This document shows positions 29,340 to 39,760 of a DNA stretch of 64,000 nt, in pieces. The notes below the pieces were generated by a model. That model saw only the letters and a list, made by a program, of their open reading frames with translations. It did not search any database and had not been told where the DNA came from. Source of the stretch: Neobacillus niacini. GTDB lineage: Bacteria; Bacillota; Bacilli; Bacillales; Cytobacillaceae. The first letter of the stretch is position 1; each line of letters opens with the position of its first letter. Where the stretch lies: assembly GCF_023715415.1 (NCBI RefSeq), contig NZ_JAMBOB010000001.1, forward strand, positions 248,001 through 312,000, given 5' to 3'. The position numbers were made by a program, and so were the translations under genes.

Positions 29340-29483
29340 GGCTGATTTCTTAAAAGATTGTTGTTAAAATCTTAAAGCCGATTTTAACGTGGAAACATTT
29401 ATTTTGCGCTTTAGAATTTAGTTTGAAGCTCTTTTCTTATTAAATTTTGTTCCAAAAGAGCAAAAAGGGTTAAGAAAACAGCC
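29340..29483 (-). repeat. Dispersed intergenic repeat, family 1, copy B
   Basis: The ends are imperfect inverted repeats (GGCTGATTTCTTAA at one end, TTAAGAAAACAGCC at the other). A nested GAAGCTCTTTTCTTA / CCAAAAGAGC pair and a TTAAAATC/GATTTTAA pair lie within. The part at 29340-29440, read on the minus strand, aligns with copy A at 1409-1517. This copy fills most of the space between fakA and sdaAB, directly beside the fakA terminator. Confidence 0.75.
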
Positions 29484-29490
29484 TTAAAAA

Positions 29491-29521
29491 AAAATAGAAG
29501 GGTTATTTCCCCTTCTATTTT
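29491..29521 (-). terminator. Intrinsic terminator after fakA
   Basis: AAAATAGAAGGG and CCCTTCTATTTT form a perfect 12-bp stem; on the minus strand a run of at least 8 T follows. Confidence 0.92.
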
Positions 29522-29526
29522 ATCAC

Positions 29527-31209
29527 TTATTCAATTGCAAAGATAAATGAATATAATGGTTGTTTTCCATTATGAAGTTCAACTTCAACATCAGGGAAAT
29601 GCTCGCTGGCAAACGTTACAAGGTCATTTACCTCATCCTCAGAAACGTCTTCGCCATAGATAATGGTTAATATTTCCGAATCCTCATCCACCATCTTAGA
29701 AAGCAACTCTTGTGCAACTTTTCCTTTGTCTTTGTTTTTTACAACTATTTTGCCTTCAGCAATTCCCATGAAATCATCTTTCTCAATTTCTAATCCATCG
29801 ATTTGAGTATCGCGAACGGCAAAGGTAATTTGACCAGTCTTAACATGCTGCATTGCTTCCGTCATCGATGCTTCATTTGCTTTAACATCACCCGCTGGAT
29901 TGAATGCTAAAAGGGCAGAAAGACCTTGAGGAACGGTTTTAGACGGAATGACATAGATTTCTTCATCCGATACTTCAGCAGCTTGCTGAGCAGCCATGAT
30001 GATATTTTTATTATTTGGAAGAATAAATACCTTTTTCGCATTCACTTCTTTAACAGCCTTCACAATATCCTCTGTACTCGGATTCATGGTTTGACCGCCC
30101 TCAATGACTGCATGTGCACCGATACTCTTAAATAATTCCGCAATCCCAGAACCCATTGATACCGTAACAATTCCATACTCCTGCTGTTCTTTTGGTGCTT
30201 GTGGTTTATCAGAGACTAAAGGCGTGTGCATTTCTCCTACAATATTGGAGTGCTGCTGCCTCATATTTTCAATTTTAATATTGATTAGACTTCCGTACTT
30301 TTGTCCGTAGCTAAGACAATCACCGGGCTGTTCAGAATGAATATGTACCTTTACAACCTCTTCGTCCGCTATCACTAGTAAAGAATCACCAAGCTTACTA
30401 AGATCATTACGGTAAACTTGTTCATCGAATGGATGTTTTGCCAGCTTCGCTTCTTCAAACTTCACCATGAATTCTGTACAATAGCCGAAAACAATATCTT
30501 CTGTATTCATATGACTTTGGACACTTTTATGATGTTCTGCATTGACCATTTCATCCATTGAAGGGTAGCTGTCTGGTGAATCTGGAAGCTGTTCACCTTT
30601 AAGTTCAGCAAGAAATCCTTCATAAACGAAGACAAGCCCTTGGCCGCCGCTGTCCACTACCCCAACTTCCTTTAAAACAGGAAGCAAATCTGGTGTGCGT
30701 TTCAGTGATGCTTTCGCCTCTTTTAATACCTCTTCCATAATCTCGATAATATCGTTAGATTTTTGGGAAGCAAGAACACCTCTTTTTGCTGAATCCTTTG
30801 CAACCGTTAAAATCGTGCCTTCCACCGGCTTCATTACTGCTTTATAGGCAGTTTCGACGCCCGAGTCTAAAGCCGCTGCGAATTCTTTTCCAGTGATTGC
30901 GGCTTTTGTTTCAATTGCTTTAGAGAATCCACGGAATAATTGGGAAAGAATTACCCCAGAGTTACCTCTAGCTCCCATAAGTAAGCCCTTTGATAAAGCT
31001 ACTCCAACTTTTCCAATATGTTCTTGTACATTATTTTTTACTTCCTTTGCCCCTGAGGTCATTGATAAATTCATATTTGTTCCAGTATCACCATCGGGCA
31101 CAGGAAAAACGTTTAACGCATCAACCATTTTTGCGTTGGCACCTAAATGATTCGCACCTTGAATCACCATTTCTGCAAAACGTTTCCCATCTAAAGCTGT
31201 AATAGACAC
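29527..31209 (-). CDS. fakA: FakA (YloV), fatty acid kinase, DAK-domain protein
   Basis: FakA phosphorylates fatty acids bound to FakB (DegV) proteins to give acyl phosphate for phospholipid synthesis. The 560-residue protein has an N-terminal DhaL-like ATP-binding domain with FPVPDGDTGTNM and GARGNSGVILSQLFRGF. A middle domain and a C-terminal DegV-like FakA domain (about 330-560, with ILPNNKNIIMAAQQA) follow. It lies 36 bases after yloU. Confidence 0.95.
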   Translation of the reverse strand: MSITALDGKRFAEMVIQGANHLGANAKMVDALNVFPVPDGDTGTNMNLSMTSGAKEVKNNVQEHIGKVGVALSKGLLMGARGNSGVILSQLFRGFSKAIETKAAITGKEFAAALDSGVETAYKAVMKPVEGTILTVAKDSAKRGVLASQKSNDIIEIMEEVLKEAKASLKRTPDLLPVLKEVGVVDSGGQGLVFVYEGFLAELKGEQLPDSPDSYPSMDEMVNAEHHKSVQSHMNTEDIVFGYCTEFMVKFEEAKLAKHPFDEQVYRNDLSKLGDSLLVIADEEVVKVHIHSEQPGDCLSYGQKYGSLINIKIENMRQQHSNIVGEMHTPLVSDKPQAPKEQQEYGIVTVSMGSGIAELFKSIGAHAVIEGGQTMNPSTEDIVKAVKEVNAKKVFILPNNKNIIMAAQQAAEVSDEEIYVIPSKTVPQGLSALLAFNPAGDVKANEASMTEAMQHVKTGQITFAVRDTQIDGLEIEKDDFMGIAEGKIVVKNKDKGKVAQELLSKMVDEDSEILTIIYGEDVSEDEVNDLVTFASEHFPDVEVELHNGKQPLYSFIFAIE

Positions 31210-31245
31210 AAACTTTCCTCCTCTACATGCGGTTCGTTACACCAC

Positions 31246-31608
31246 TTAAGGGTTCGTAACACGAACTCCCTGAACGTAAATATTTACCGAGTCAACGGCA
31301 AGTCCAACGGTCTTATCAAGTGTGTATTTCACCTTTGATTGCACGTTATGCGCAACCTCGGAAATCTTTGTTCCATAGCTGACAATTATATACATATCAA
31401 TATGTACTTCCTCATTCTCTTGGCGAACAATAACTCCACGAGTAAAATTTTCTCTTCTTAAAATTTCTGTAAGACCGTCTTTTATCTGACTCTTTGATGC
31501 CATACCGACAATTCCATAACAATCGATAGCGGCACCTCCAGCGATGGTGGCGATTACTTCATTTGAAATATCAATTTGTCCGAACTTAGTTTTTAATTCG
31601 ATGGACAT
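31246..31608 (-). CDS. yloU: YloU, Asp23/Gls24 family envelope stress protein
   Basis: A 120-residue Asp23-family protein with the conserved ISNEVIATIAGGAAIDCYGIVGM and DMYIIVSYGTKISEVAHNVQ blocks. No membrane segment is seen. Members have been linked to cell envelope homeostasis in staphylococci. It is conserved before fakA; the reason for the pairing is unknown. Confidence 0.93.
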   Translation of the reverse strand: MSIELKTKFGQIDISNEVIATIAGGAAIDCYGIVGMASKSQIKDGLTEILRRENFTRGVIVRQENEEVHIDMYIIVSYGTKISEVAHNVQSKVKYTLDKTVGLAVDSVNIYVQGVRVTNP

Positions 31609-31800
31609 GAATCGTTCCCCCTTTTGGAATTTGCTCCTTGACTAAAGTCATTTTACTATAGTCAAGAAAAATTTGAAAGCGATACTTTATTCTTATTGAC
31701 TACACAATCCATAATCATGCATGTCAAGGTATTTTTCTTGAAAGGTTTATTAATCACTATTGCATTCAAACAGGTTGTATGATAAATTATTAAAGTATCT

Positions 31801-31828
31801 TTAGACAATAACGTAAATGCTGTATAAA
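31801..31828 (+). promoter_or_regulatory. Candidate promoter of rpmB
   Basis: TTAGAC (31801-31806), 16 bases, then TATAAA (31823-31828). The start codon follows 28 bases after the -10 box. Confidence 0.5.
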
Positions 31829-31855
31829 GCTTTTGGTAATAAGGAGGGAATCATT

Positions 31856-32044
31856 ATGCCACGTAAATGTGTTGTAACTGGAAGAAAAACAACGTCTGGT
31901 AATGCACGTTCACACGCTATGAACGCTAACAAGCGTACATGGGGTGCTAACCTACAAAAAGTACGTATTCTTGTTGATGGAAAGCCTAAACGTGTTTGGG
32001 TTTCTACAAGAGCGTTAAGATCTGGTAAAGTAGAACGCGTATAA
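31856..32044 (+). CDS. rpmB: 50S ribosomal protein L28
   Basis: A 62-residue protein, one of only two genes on the plus strand. It starts [20 protein letters not shown] and has a single cysteine, so it is the zinc-free form. The ATG at 31856 follows AAGGAGGG; a start 13 codons upstream is rejected. It lies back to back with yloU and converges on spoVM, the B. subtilis arrangement. Confidence 0.98.
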   Translation: MPRKCVVTGRKTTSGNARSHAMNANKRTWGANLQKVRILVDGKPKRVWVSTRALRSGKVERV

Positions 32045-32051
32045 TATGTGA

Positions 32052-32074
32052 GGGCATCCTTAATCAGGGTGCCC
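32052..32074 (+). terminator. Intrinsic terminator after rpmB
   Basis: GGGCATCCT and AGGGTGCCC pair (one G-T) with a 5-base loop, followed by TTTCTT, 7 bases after the rpmB stop. Confidence 0.85.
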
Positions 32075-32112
32075 TTTCTTACTATCTTACCCATCTTTCC
32101 CTCAAAATAAAA

Positions 32113-32133
32113 AAGCACCCATAATAGGTGCTT
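32113..32133 (-). terminator. Intrinsic terminator after spoVM
   Basis: AAGCACC and GGTGCTT form a 7-bp stem; on the minus strand it runs into TTTTTATTTT. It faces the rpmB terminator, so the two convergent genes are insulated. Confidence 0.88.
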
Positions 32134-32143
32134 AGACATTCTT

Positions 32144-32227
32144 CTATTCATTCTTTTTAAATGCACCAATCATCGCTCGGACAAGTCCACCTAAAAACTT
32201 TGGCAATTTAATTGTATAAAACTTCAT
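32144..32227 (-). CDS. spoVM: SpoVM, stage V sporulation peptide
   Basis: A 27-residue amphipathic peptide, MKFYTIKLPKFLGG then LVRAMIGAFKKNE, almost identical to B. subtilis SpoVM (26 residues) with one extra C-terminal Glu. SpoVM marks the forespore membrane by its curvature and anchors SpoIVA for coat assembly. Pro9 and the basic residues are kept. GGAGGG lies 6 bases before the ATG. B. subtilis transcribes it with SigE; a weak match (GAATAAA, then CGTACGAG) lies upstream but is not convincing. Confidence 0.96.
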   Translation of the reverse strand: MKFYTIKLPKFLGGLVRAMIGAFKKNE

Positions 32228-32322
32228 TTATGTCCCTCCTCACCATCTCACACATCTAAACTTCTCTCGTACGCCCTTACTATTTTATTCATACGGACGA
32301 AATCAGTACCACTTTATAGCTA

Positions 32323-32970
32323 TTAATCAGTACTTCTTATCACTAATAATATGCCTTCTGAAAATGAAAAAGTACCATTATCACTAATAAGTTCATTACT
32401 AATACATAATGTTGAGCCGATGGTGATATGACAATCATTTAATGGATATTTAAATCCTTCAAGAGTGAGCCCTTTCACGTTAAGGGTTAGCGGAACAAAA
32501 GATACATACTTTTTATCTGCCCTCTTTCTCATTTTATAACTGCCGGGACCTTTTAATGATAGGATATTTTGGTTATCGATAAGAAAAATTTTCACATGGT
32601 TGTTTTCCAATAAAGGTTTGGTCAATAATTGGACATTCGCTAAGAAGTGGTCTAATCTCCCACCGCTGGCACCAAAAATCCGGATTAAATCAGGATTTTG
32701 TTTAATGGCCCAATTCAATGCAAGCTCCATATCTGTTTCATTTTTTTCAGGCTTATACCTCCTCATAGCCTTTACATGTTTTTCAATAACTCTATATTCT
32801 TCGTTGGATACAGAATCAAAGTCTCCAAAGCCGATTTTCGGGGTTATATTCATATTTATCAGGGTGTAAACGCCCCGATCGACACCTACCCACAGCTCAT
32901 CTTCACCTAAATATTCCTTCAAATTAGGTAGAAGTTCAGTAGGTCCCCCAGCTAAGATATTTATATGCAC
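32323..32970 (-). CDS. thiN: Thiamine pyrophosphokinase
   Basis: It makes thiamine diphosphate from thiamine and ATP. The 215-residue protein has GVDRGVYTLINM, GDFDSVSNEEY, KNETDMELALNWA and GASGGRLDHFLANV, the family motifs. The start is GTG at 32970, with AGGGGGA 9 bases upstream. A terminator lies between rpe and this gene. Confidence 0.95.
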   Translation of the reverse strand: MHINILAGGPTELLPNLKEYLGEDELWVGVDRGVYTLINMNITPKIGFGDFDSVSNEEYRVIEKHVKAMRRYKPEKNETDMELALNWAIKQNPDLIRIFGASGGRLDHFLANVQLLTKPLLENNHVKIFLIDNQNILSLKGPGSYKMRKRADKKYVSFVPLTLNVKGLTLEGFKYPLNDCHITIGSTLCISNELISDNGTFSFSEGILLVIRSTD

Positions 32971-32998
32971 TCTAAAATATCCCCCTTTTTACTAAAAA

Positions 32999-33022
32999 AA
33001 AGCCAGCATTATAGCCAGCTTT
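32999..33022 (-). terminator. Intrinsic terminator after rpe
   Basis: On the minus strand AAAGCTGGC pairs with GCTGGCTTT (9 bp including two G-T pairs) around TATAAT, followed by eight T. Confidence 0.75.
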
Positions 33023-33028
33023 GTACTT

Positions 33029-33673
33029 TTAACCTCTTAATAATGAAATGGCAGCTGCGTAGTCCTCTTGATTATAAATAGCTGATCCAGCAACTAGAAC
33101 GTTGGCTCCAGCCTCCATACATAGTTTTGCCGTTTCAGGATTTACCCCGCCATCTATTTCTATCTCAAGTTCTTTCCCTATTGAGTCGCCCATTTCCTTA
33201 ACTTTCCTAATTTTAGGAAGGACTTCAGGTATGAACTTTTGTCCGCCAAAACCAGGGTTTACGGACATTAATAACACCATATCAATATCTGCTACTATAT
33301 GTTGAATAGACTCAACTGGAGTAGCTGGATTTAAGACTACTCCAGCTTTAATACCAAAAGATTTAATATGGTGAATGGTCCGATGAAGATGCCTGCAAGC
33401 CTCAACATGGACGGTAATGTAATCTGCTCCTGCCTTAGCAAAATTTTCAATATATTGGTCAGGATTTTCAATCATAAGATGAACATCTAGCGGAAGCTTT
33501 GTTACTGGACGAATTGCCTCCACGATTAATGGGCCAATTGTAATATTTGGAACAAAATGACCATCCATAACATCAATATGGATATAGTCAGCTCCTGCCT
33601 TTTCAACTGCGACGATTTCCTCACCTAATCTTGCGAAATCCGCAGAAAGGATGGAAGGTGCTATTTTCACCAT
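33029..33673 (-). CDS. rpe: Ribulose-phosphate 3-epimerase
   Basis: It interconverts ribulose 5-phosphate and xylulose 5-phosphate in the pentose phosphate pathway. This 214-residue TIM barrel has [22 protein letters not shown] with the metal-binding His and Asp, and [10 protein letters not shown]. Two adjacent ATGs overlap the rsgA stop; the second is chosen because it lies 7 bases after GAGGT and matches the family start. Confidence 0.97.
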   Translation of the reverse strand: MVKIAPSILSADFARLGEEIVAVEKAGADYIHIDVMDGHFVPNITIGPLIVEAIRPVTKLPLDVHLMIENPDQYIENFAKAGADYITVHVEACRHLHRTIHHIKSFGIKAGVVLNPATPVESIQHIVADIDMVLLMSVNPGFGGQKFIPEVLPKIRKVKEMGDSIGKELEIEIDGGVNPETAKLCMEAGANVLVAGSAIYNQEDYAAAISLLRG

Positions 33674-33675
33674 CA

Positions 33676-34557
33676 TTAATACCTCGGCTTTCTTTCTTTT
33701 ATTTCTTGTAGGAAATCAACATAATGTTGATAACGATATTGGGTAATCGTTTGGTCTTCAACCGCTGCCTTCACTGCACATTTTGGCTCACTTATATGTA
33801 AACAGGCTCGAAATTTACAATTCTCACTTTCTCGTGCTATTTCCGGAAAGCAATAAGCTAGCTCTTCTGCCTCAATCGTAGTGAATTCCAATGAACTGAA
33901 TCCCGGAGTGTCAGCAATTAGACCATTACCGACACTAATTAATTCGACATGTCGTGTAGTATGCTTCCCTCTGCCTAAATGGGAGGAAATATCATTTGTT
34001 TTCAGTTCAAGGTCTGGTCGCAGCACATTTAATAGAGATGACTTTCCCACTCCTGATTGGCCGGCAAACACTGATATCTTTTCTTCGACATGCGGGTTTA
34101 ACGCTTCAATCCCTGCTTCTGTTTCAGATGAAGTAAGTAATACTTCATACCCCATCTTCCTGTATTGCACAGCATATTCGGTAATCGCTTGCTTTTCCTT
34201 CTCATTGGTTAAATCCATTTTTGTAATACATATAAGTGGTTGAATATGATTATATTCAACCAGTACAAGAAATCGATCAAGAAGCGTGGTACTAAAATCC
34301 GGTTCAACAGCGGAGAAAACTAGAATGGCTTGGTCCACGTTCGCGATAGGCGGACGTACAAGTTCATTCTTCCTTTCTTTCACTTCCATAATATAACCTT
34401 CACGATCATTTTCGGCTTGAAAAACAACTTCATCGCCAACAAGAGGTGTAATCTTATTCTTCCGAAAAACACCTCTTCCGCGGCACTGAATCATTTCTCC
34501 GTCATGTAGTACATAATAAAACCCACTTAATGCTTTTACAATTTTCCCTTCAGGCAT
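33676..34557 (-). CDS. rsgA: RsgA (CpgA), ribosome small subunit GTPase
   Basis: This circularly permuted GTPase acts in late 30S maturation. The 293-residue protein has an N-terminal OB fold (about 1-70), then TKMD (G4), [12 protein letters not shown] (G1) and DTPGFSS (G3). A C-terminal zinc finger is present ([14 protein letters not shown]). The ATG at 34557 lies 7 bases after AAGGAG; the GTG two codons upstream is less likely. It follows prkC closely, and PrkC is known to phosphorylate CpgA in B. subtilis. Confidence 0.97.
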   Translation of the reverse strand: MPEGKIVKALSGFYYVLHDGEMIQCRGRGVFRKNKITPLVGDEVVFQAENDREGYIMEVKERKNELVRPPIANVDQAILVFSAVEPDFSTTLLDRFLVLVEYNHIQPLICITKMDLTNEKEKQAITEYAVQYRKMGYEVLLTSSETEAGIEALNPHVEEKISVFAGQSGVGKSSLLNVLRPDLELKTNDISSHLGRGKHTTRHVELISVGNGLIADTPGFSSLEFTTIEAEELAYCFPEIARESENCKFRACLHISEPKCAVKAAVEDQTITQYRYQHYVDFLQEIKERKPRY

Positions 34558-34599
34558 AGCCACACTCCTTGCCTTTTATCATAGCAATGATTTTAACGA

Positions 34600-36558
34600 T
34601 TAATCTTCCGGGTAATCTACAGTCTTATCGTATATGACCGTATTATCTCTATACACTTTATATCCTGCACTCCCATCAAATGGAACTAATAGTTCTATCG
34701 TTTTATGGGTTGTTGCAAAAATTGGAAAGGTCTCTGCTGGAGTAATCATACTTCGATTAACATCTTCAATGTAAATAATAACCTTTTGTTCTTGACCTGG
34801 TATTGTTCCTGTATACTCAATCTGAATATCAACAGGTACAGTTTTAGGTGGTTTCTCTTCTTTTCCTTTTGAAATAACCACTGAAACTGTATCACCCTTT
34901 TTCATCTCTGTTCCCGAAGGTGGTGACTGTGATATTATATTGCCAGCTGGAATTGTATCATCATACTTTTCCACTGAGGCATCAAGCGTAAGACCGACAG
35001 AGTCAACATAAGCCTGTGCACCTTTTGTATTAGACTGTGTTAAATCTCTTAAGATTATTTTCTCCGGTCCCTTGCTAACTTCAAATTCAAGTATTGTATC
35101 TTCTGGGACTATTTTTTCGCCGCTTTCAGGCTTTTGACTTAGGATTGTGCCCTTGTCACTATCGTCGTATACCTCATTTATTTTGATATCCTTAAAGTCT
35201 TGATTATCTAATATCCGCATCACATCTTCATATTTCCGACCAGTATAATCCGGTAATTCGAATTTTTCTTTACCAATACTAATGTATATAGAAATTGCAG
35301 TATCTTCCTTAACGGTACTTCCTTCTTCGGGATTAGTTTTTATTACTTTTCCCTCTTCAATTTCTTGATGGGTACTGTCTATTTCTTCATCCACCTGTAA
35401 ACCCGCAGTTTCTAACTTTGCAATTGCTTCCCCCCGTTCCAAACCACTAACGTCAGGGATTGTAACATCTTTAGGAGAAATTAGTCCTGGTAATACTAGA
35501 AAAGTAAATAACCCTAATAATGATAAGATTAAGAAAGTTGAAATTAGAATAATTGGCCACTTTTTACGTTTTTTCTGTTCTTTGCCTTTTGAAACAACAT
35601 CATTACCTTTGTTTTTATCCTGACTATGTACCATTGTTTCACCAAGATTTTGCAGTGGACGATCATTGGTAATCACCGGTATAGCTTTTGTCGCTTCATC
35701 ATCATCTGGAATGACAAATTTCTGTTCATTTAATCTCTCAGAATCGAGTGCTGTCCTTAAATCTTCTTCCATTTCATCTACATTGTTATAACGATGAAAA
35801 GAATCCTTAGCCGTTGCCTTCAGGACAATATTTTCAACACTTTGAGGAATGTTCGGATTCCACCTTCTTACGGATGGTGTTTCCGATTGCAAATGCTTTA
35901 AGGCAATGGAAACAGCAGATTCGCCTGAAAAGGGAAGTCTGCCTGTTAATAATTCAAACATGACAATTCCAAGTGAATAAACATCTGATTTTTTATTTGC
36001 CATGCCACCGCGTGCTTGTTCAGGTGATAAATAGTGAACGGATCCCAGAACTGAATTTGTTTGGGTAATACTTGTTGCACTTAGGGCCATTGCAATGCCA
36101 AAGTCAGTTATTTTGACATTTCCAAATCGGTCAACGAGAATATTTTGAGGCTTGATATCCCGGTGGATAATCTGGTTTTGGTGTGCATGGGAAATAGCAG
36201 AGGTCAGCTGTTTCATAATTTCAAGGGTATCTTCAACCTGTAAGGGTGAACTCTGTTGTATGTATTGTTTTAATGTTTGACCTTCGACATATTCCATGAC
36301 AATATAATAAAGATCACTTTCTTCTCCTACATCATAGATACTTACGATATTAGGATGGGCTAAACTTGTAGCAGATTGGGCTTCTCTACGGAACCGGCGT
36401 ATAAATTCTTCATCATTTGCAAAATCAAGGCGCAGCATTTTGACAGCCACATCACGATCAAGGATCATGTCGTGGGCTAAATACACATTCGCCATCCCGC
36501 CTCCGCCAATCATTTCTAATACTTTATAGCGGCCACTTAATCGTTTTCCAATCAACAT
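34600..36558 (-). CDS. prkC: PrkC, PASTA-domain Ser/Thr protein kinase
   Basis: A membrane kinase that senses peptidoglycan fragments and has roles in germination and stationary phase. The 652-residue protein has a kinase domain (1-270) with the glycine loop IGGGGMANVYLA, Lys40, HRDIKPQN (Asp134) and DFG. One membrane segment lies at about 333-356. Three extracellular PASTA repeats (about 361-565) follow, with an Ig-like C-terminal domain. It overlaps prpC by one base, pairing kinase and phosphatase. Confidence 0.97.
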   Translation of the reverse strand: MLIGKRLSGRYKVLEMIGGGGMANVYLAHDMILDRDVAVKMLRLDFANDEEFIRRFRREAQSATSLAHPNIVSIYDVGEESDLYYIVMEYVEGQTLKQYIQQSSPLQVEDTLEIMKQLTSAISHAHQNQIIHRDIKPQNILVDRFGNVKITDFGIAMALSATSITQTNSVLGSVHYLSPEQARGGMANKKSDVYSLGIVMFELLTGRLPFSGESAVSIALKHLQSETPSVRRWNPNIPQSVENIVLKATAKDSFHRYNNVDEMEEDLRTALDSERLNEQKFVIPDDDEATKAIPVITNDRPLQNLGETMVHSQDKNKGNDVVSKGKEQKKRKKWPIILISTFLILSLLGLFTFLVLPGLISPKDVTIPDVSGLERGEAIAKLETAGLQVDEEIDSTHQEIEEGKVIKTNPEEGSTVKEDTAISIYISIGKEKFELPDYTGRKYEDVMRILDNQDFKDIKINEVYDDSDKGTILSQKPESGEKIVPEDTILEFEVSKGPEKIILRDLTQSNTKGAQAYVDSVGLTLDASVEKYDDTIPAGNIISQSPPSGTEMKKGDTVSVVISKGKEEKPPKTVPVDIQIEYTGTIPGQEQKVIIYIEDVNRSMITPAETFPIFATTHKTIELLVPFDGSAGYKVYRDNTVIYDKTVDYPED

Positions 36559-37319
36559 TATGCATCACCCTCGCTGAAATCAGCAAACTCAACAATTGCA
36601 AGTGTAATGTTATCCTCTCCGCCATTTTCATTTGCAATCGAAATAAGGGTACTAGCTTTCTGCTCCAATGTTTCTTCATTCGTCAGAATTACACTCATTT
36701 CTTTTTCATTAACCTTATTGGAAAGCCCGTCAGAACATAATAAGAGGGTATCCCCTTCTTCAAAAATGATCGTTTTAATATCCATTTCTACTGCCTTTTC
36801 AGTACCAAGAGCACGTAATAGTACATTTTTCCGTGGATGATGCTCTGCGTCTTCCCGCGAGATTTGCCCTGTTCGAACAAGCTCATTAACTAAAGAATGA
36901 TCTTCGGTAACCTGTTTAAAACCACTTTCATTTAGTAAATAACATCTGCTGTCACCTATGTTTGCAATGGTCACAAATCGGTTGGTACTAATTGCAGCAA
37001 CAACCGTAGTACCCATACCATCACATTCTAAGTTGGTCATTGCATGATTAAAAAGCAAGCTATTTACATTTGTAATTTGGTCATTTAACCAACTTTCTGC
37101 ATCACCCGCAGTTGCTATACCCGATGAATCTTCCCATTCGTTCTTCAACTGAGAAATCGTCATCTGGCTGGCAACGTCACCAGCACGGTGACCCCCCATA
37201 CCATCTGCGACAATGGCTAGGCGGTTACCGTCCTTGTTTACAAATATTCCACCAGCATCTTCATTATGTTGCCTGACCTTGCCTTGGTCAGTCATAAATA
37301 CTGCTTTCAAACCGTTCAC
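36558..37319 (-). CDS. prpC: PrpC, PP2C-type protein phosphatase
   Basis: It removes phosphate from PrkC and its targets. The 253-residue PPM-family protein has metal-binding [30 protein letters not shown] and GGEDNITLA. The start is read as GTG at 37319: it overlaps the rlmN stop (GTGA) and lies 5 bases after GAGGAG, and the product then matches the B. subtilis length. An ATG 14 codons upstream lies well inside rlmN without a site. Confidence 0.95.
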   Translation of the reverse strand: MNGLKAVFMTDQGKVRQHNEDAGGIFVNKDGNRLAIVADGMGGHRAGDVASQMTISQLKNEWEDSSGIATAGDAESWLNDQITNVNSLLFNHAMTNLECDGMGTTVVAAISTNRFVTIANIGDSRCYLLNESGFKQVTEDHSLVNELVRTGQISREDAEHHPRKNVLLRALGTEKAVEMDIKTIIFEEGDTLLLCSDGLSNKVNEKEMSVILTNEETLEQKASTLISIANENGGEDNITLAIVEFADFSEGDA

Positions 37320-38407
37320 CTCGTCTCCTCTTTTCGCTCCTTTGCACGAAGTTGTCCACATGCTGCGTCAATGTCGTGTCCTTGCTCCCTGCGAATCGTT
37401 ACATTTATGCCACGATTTTTGAGTGTTTTTTCAAATGCAAAAATTTTATCCTTTGGAGTACGTACATAGTCCCGCTCGGGAACATAATTAACAGGAATTA
37501 AATTAACATGGCATTTTAACCCCTTCAGGAGGTCAGCTAATTCTTCTGCATGTTCCACAGAATCATTTACACCGCCAAAAAGACCATACTCAAAGCTAAT
37601 TCTCCGCCCTGTCTTATCGATATAATACCTTACAGATTTCATTAAGTCATCAAGTTTATATGCCCTGTTAATAGGCATTAATCGGGATCTTAATTCAGTG
37701 TTAGGCGCATGCAAAGAAATCGCAAAATTAATCTGCATATTTTCATCAGCAAATTGATAAATCTTCGGAACAATACCGCTAGTTGATACGGTTATATGAC
37801 GTGCACCAATCATTAATGCTTTATCATGATTGATGATTTTTAGAAATGCCATCATATTATCGTAATTGTCAAAAGGTTCTCCAATTCCCATAATCACGAC
37901 CGAGCTGACACGCTCATCTGTTTCGTCTAGAGCTTGCTGAACAGTAACAACCTGAGCAACAATTTCTCCTGCTTCTAAATGACGCTTAAGCCCGCCAAGT
38001 GTTGAAGCACAGAAGGTACAGCCAATTCTGCAGCCGACCTGGGTTGTAACACAAACTGAATTCCCATAATCATGGCGCATTAAAACAGTCTCAATTGAAT
38101 ATCCATCGTGAAGTTCAAATAGAAATTTAATGGTCCCATCAGAAGAAGATTGCTTAATAACTGTTTTTAAAGTTGTGATTTGAAAATTATCCGAAAGCTT
38201 ATCTCGTAAACTTTTCGATAAATTATTCATATCTTCAAAAGAAGAAATTCTTTTCTTGTACAGCCAGTCATAGATTTGTTCGGCCCGGAAAGGCTTTTCA
38301 CCATTATTTGTCAGCCATTCCTTGAGTTCATGAAGCTGCAGGGAATAAATCGACGTTTTTTTCATTTCCAATGTTGTATTGTTCTCAGTTGTATTTAATT
38401 GTTCCAA
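37316..38407 (-). CDS. rlmN: RlmN, dual-specificity 23S rRNA / tRNA adenine-C2 methyltransferase
   Basis: This radical SAM enzyme makes m2A2503 in 23S rRNA and m2A37 in tRNA. The 363-residue protein has the cluster motif [11 protein letters not shown], the [12 protein letters not shown] block and a C-terminal cysteine ([10 protein letters not shown]) that completes the catalytic pair. It follows rsmB by 3 bases. Confidence 0.98.
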   Translation of the reverse strand: MEQLNTTENNTTLEMKKTSIYSLQLHELKEWLTNNGEKPFRAEQIYDWLYKKRISSFEDMNNLSKSLRDKLSDNFQITTLKTVIKQSSSDGTIKFLFELHDGYSIETVLMRHDYGNSVCVTTQVGCRIGCTFCASTLGGLKRHLEAGEIVAQVVTVQQALDETDERVSSVVIMGIGEPFDNYDNMMAFLKIINHDKALMIGARHITVSTSGIVPKIYQFADENMQINFAISLHAPNTELRSRLMPINRAYKLDDLMKSVRYYIDKTGRRISFEYGLFGGVNDSVEHAEELADLLKGLKCHVNLIPVNYVPERDYVRTPKDKIFAFEKTLKNRGINVTIRREQGHDIDAACGQLRAKERKEETR

Positions 38408-38410
38408 CTG

Positions 38411-39760
38411 TTACACCTTCTTTCTTAAGCTTGCGATAAAGAACCCATCAGAGCCAAAATCCTGAGGAAGAATTTGTAAAAAACCTTCTGTTACCAATGG
38501 TTGGATGGCCTCCGGCATTCTATCTCTTAAGGTAACATCCATTTCAAATTCAGGATGCTCCTGTAAAAATGTAAAGACAGTATTTTCATTTTCTTCCTTA
38601 TCTACTGTACACGTACTATAGACAAGAATTCCACCTTTTTTGACTAAAGGCGACACAGATTTTAATAAATTTTGTTGAATTATACTTAATTGATTAAGAT
38701 CTTGTTCTTTTTTAGTATATTTCATGTCCGGTTTCCTTCTCATAACCCCTAATCCAGAACATGGGGCATCGAGAAGTATTCGGTCAAAGTATTCCTTTTC
38801 AAAATGTTCTCCCGCATTTCGTGAATCCATTGCGATTGTCCTTATATTGCCCAAACCTAAACGTTTAGCATTTTCATTAATTAATTTTACTTTGTGCTCA
38901 TGTAAATCGAGCGAGATTACTCCCCCGGTTAGTTTCATGGTTTCTGCAATATGAGTACTTTTTCCGCCAGGAGCTGCGCAAGCATCCAAGATTAGTTCGT
39001 TTTCATTGGGAGCTAGTGCATAGGCTGCGAGCATTGAGCTTTCGTCTTGAATGGTAATCATGCCTTTTTTAAATGCCCTTGAAAAGGCTAAATTTCCTTT
39101 TAGCGAGCGAATTGCTTCAGGAATAATTGGGCTTTTTTCGATTTGAAAGCCTTCTTCATCAAGATCCTCAATACATTCACGTATGGTAGTTTTCGTTAGA
39201 TTCACTCTTGCTGTTTGCAGCGGTGCAGTTAAGTTGACCTCACACATTTCTTTTGTTCTTTCCATACCAAACTGACTTACCCATCTCTTAACGAGCCATT
39301 CTGGGTGGCTTGTTTCGATTGATAATCTTTCAATGGGATCACTAATCACATCCAAAGATGGAATGCCTTCACGCTGAATACTGCGTAGGACACCATTTAC
39401 CATACCAGAAATACCCTTGTGGCCCCGCTTTTTGGCAATTTCCACTGCTTCGAATATTGCTGCTCTATCTGGGATTTTATCAAGGTATACCATTTGATAA
39501 AGGGTAATCCTTAACAGCTGAAGGACCCATTTTTCCAACTTTTTGCTGTTTTTAATAAAGGGCTTTAAAAAGAAGTCTAGTGCCATCCTTCTTTGTAAGG
39601 TTCCATATGTTAACTCAGTCAGAAGCCCTATATCAAGAGAAGAAATTTTATTTTTCTCAATCGTTGTATTAAGCAGCAGGTTACTATATGATTGGTTCTT
39701 TTCTATCGTATCCAGTAAATCCATTGCGGCTTCACGCACATTTTTCTTTTTATTCGTCAT
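38411..39760 (-). CDS. rsmB: RsmB (Sun), 16S rRNA (cytosine-967-C5)-methyltransferase
   Basis: The 449-residue protein has an N-terminal NusB-like RNA-binding domain (about 1-140) and a Rossmann methyltransferase domain with [33 protein letters not shown] (first Cys) and [13 protein letters not shown] (nucleophile Cys). It overlaps fmt by 11 bases. Confidence 0.97.
   Translation of the reverse strand: MTNKKKNVREAAMDLLDTIEKNQSYSNLLLNTTIEKNKISSLDIGLLTELTYGTLQRRMALDFFLKPFIKNSKKLEKWVLQLLRITLYQMVYLDKIPDRAAIFEAVEIAKKRGHKGISGMVNGVLRSIQREGIPSLDVISDPIERLSIETSHPEWLVKRWVSQFGMERTKEMCEVNLTAPLQTARVNLTKTTIRECIEDLDEEGFQIEKSPIIPEAIRSLKGNLAFSRAFKKGMITIQDESSMLAAYALAPNENELILDACAAPGGKSTHIAETMKLTGGVISLDLHEHKVKLINENAKRLGLGNIRTIAMDSRNAGEHFEKEYFDRILLDAPCSGLGVMRRKPDMKYTKKEQDLNQLSIIQQNLLKSVSPLVKKGGILVYSTCTVDKEENENTVFTFLQEHPEFEMDVTLRDRMPEAIQPLVTEGFLQILPQDFGSDGFFIASLRKKV

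Noticed and set aside
31801-32169. 122-codon minus-strand ORF across rpmB
   Set aside because: It lies antisense to rpmB and covers two terminators; the L28 frame on the plus strand is clearly the real gene.
32228-32300. SigE promoter of spoVM
   Set aside because: GAATAAA and CGTACGAG at about 14 bases match only loosely; the known biology makes SigE likely, but the sequence alone does not show the boxes.
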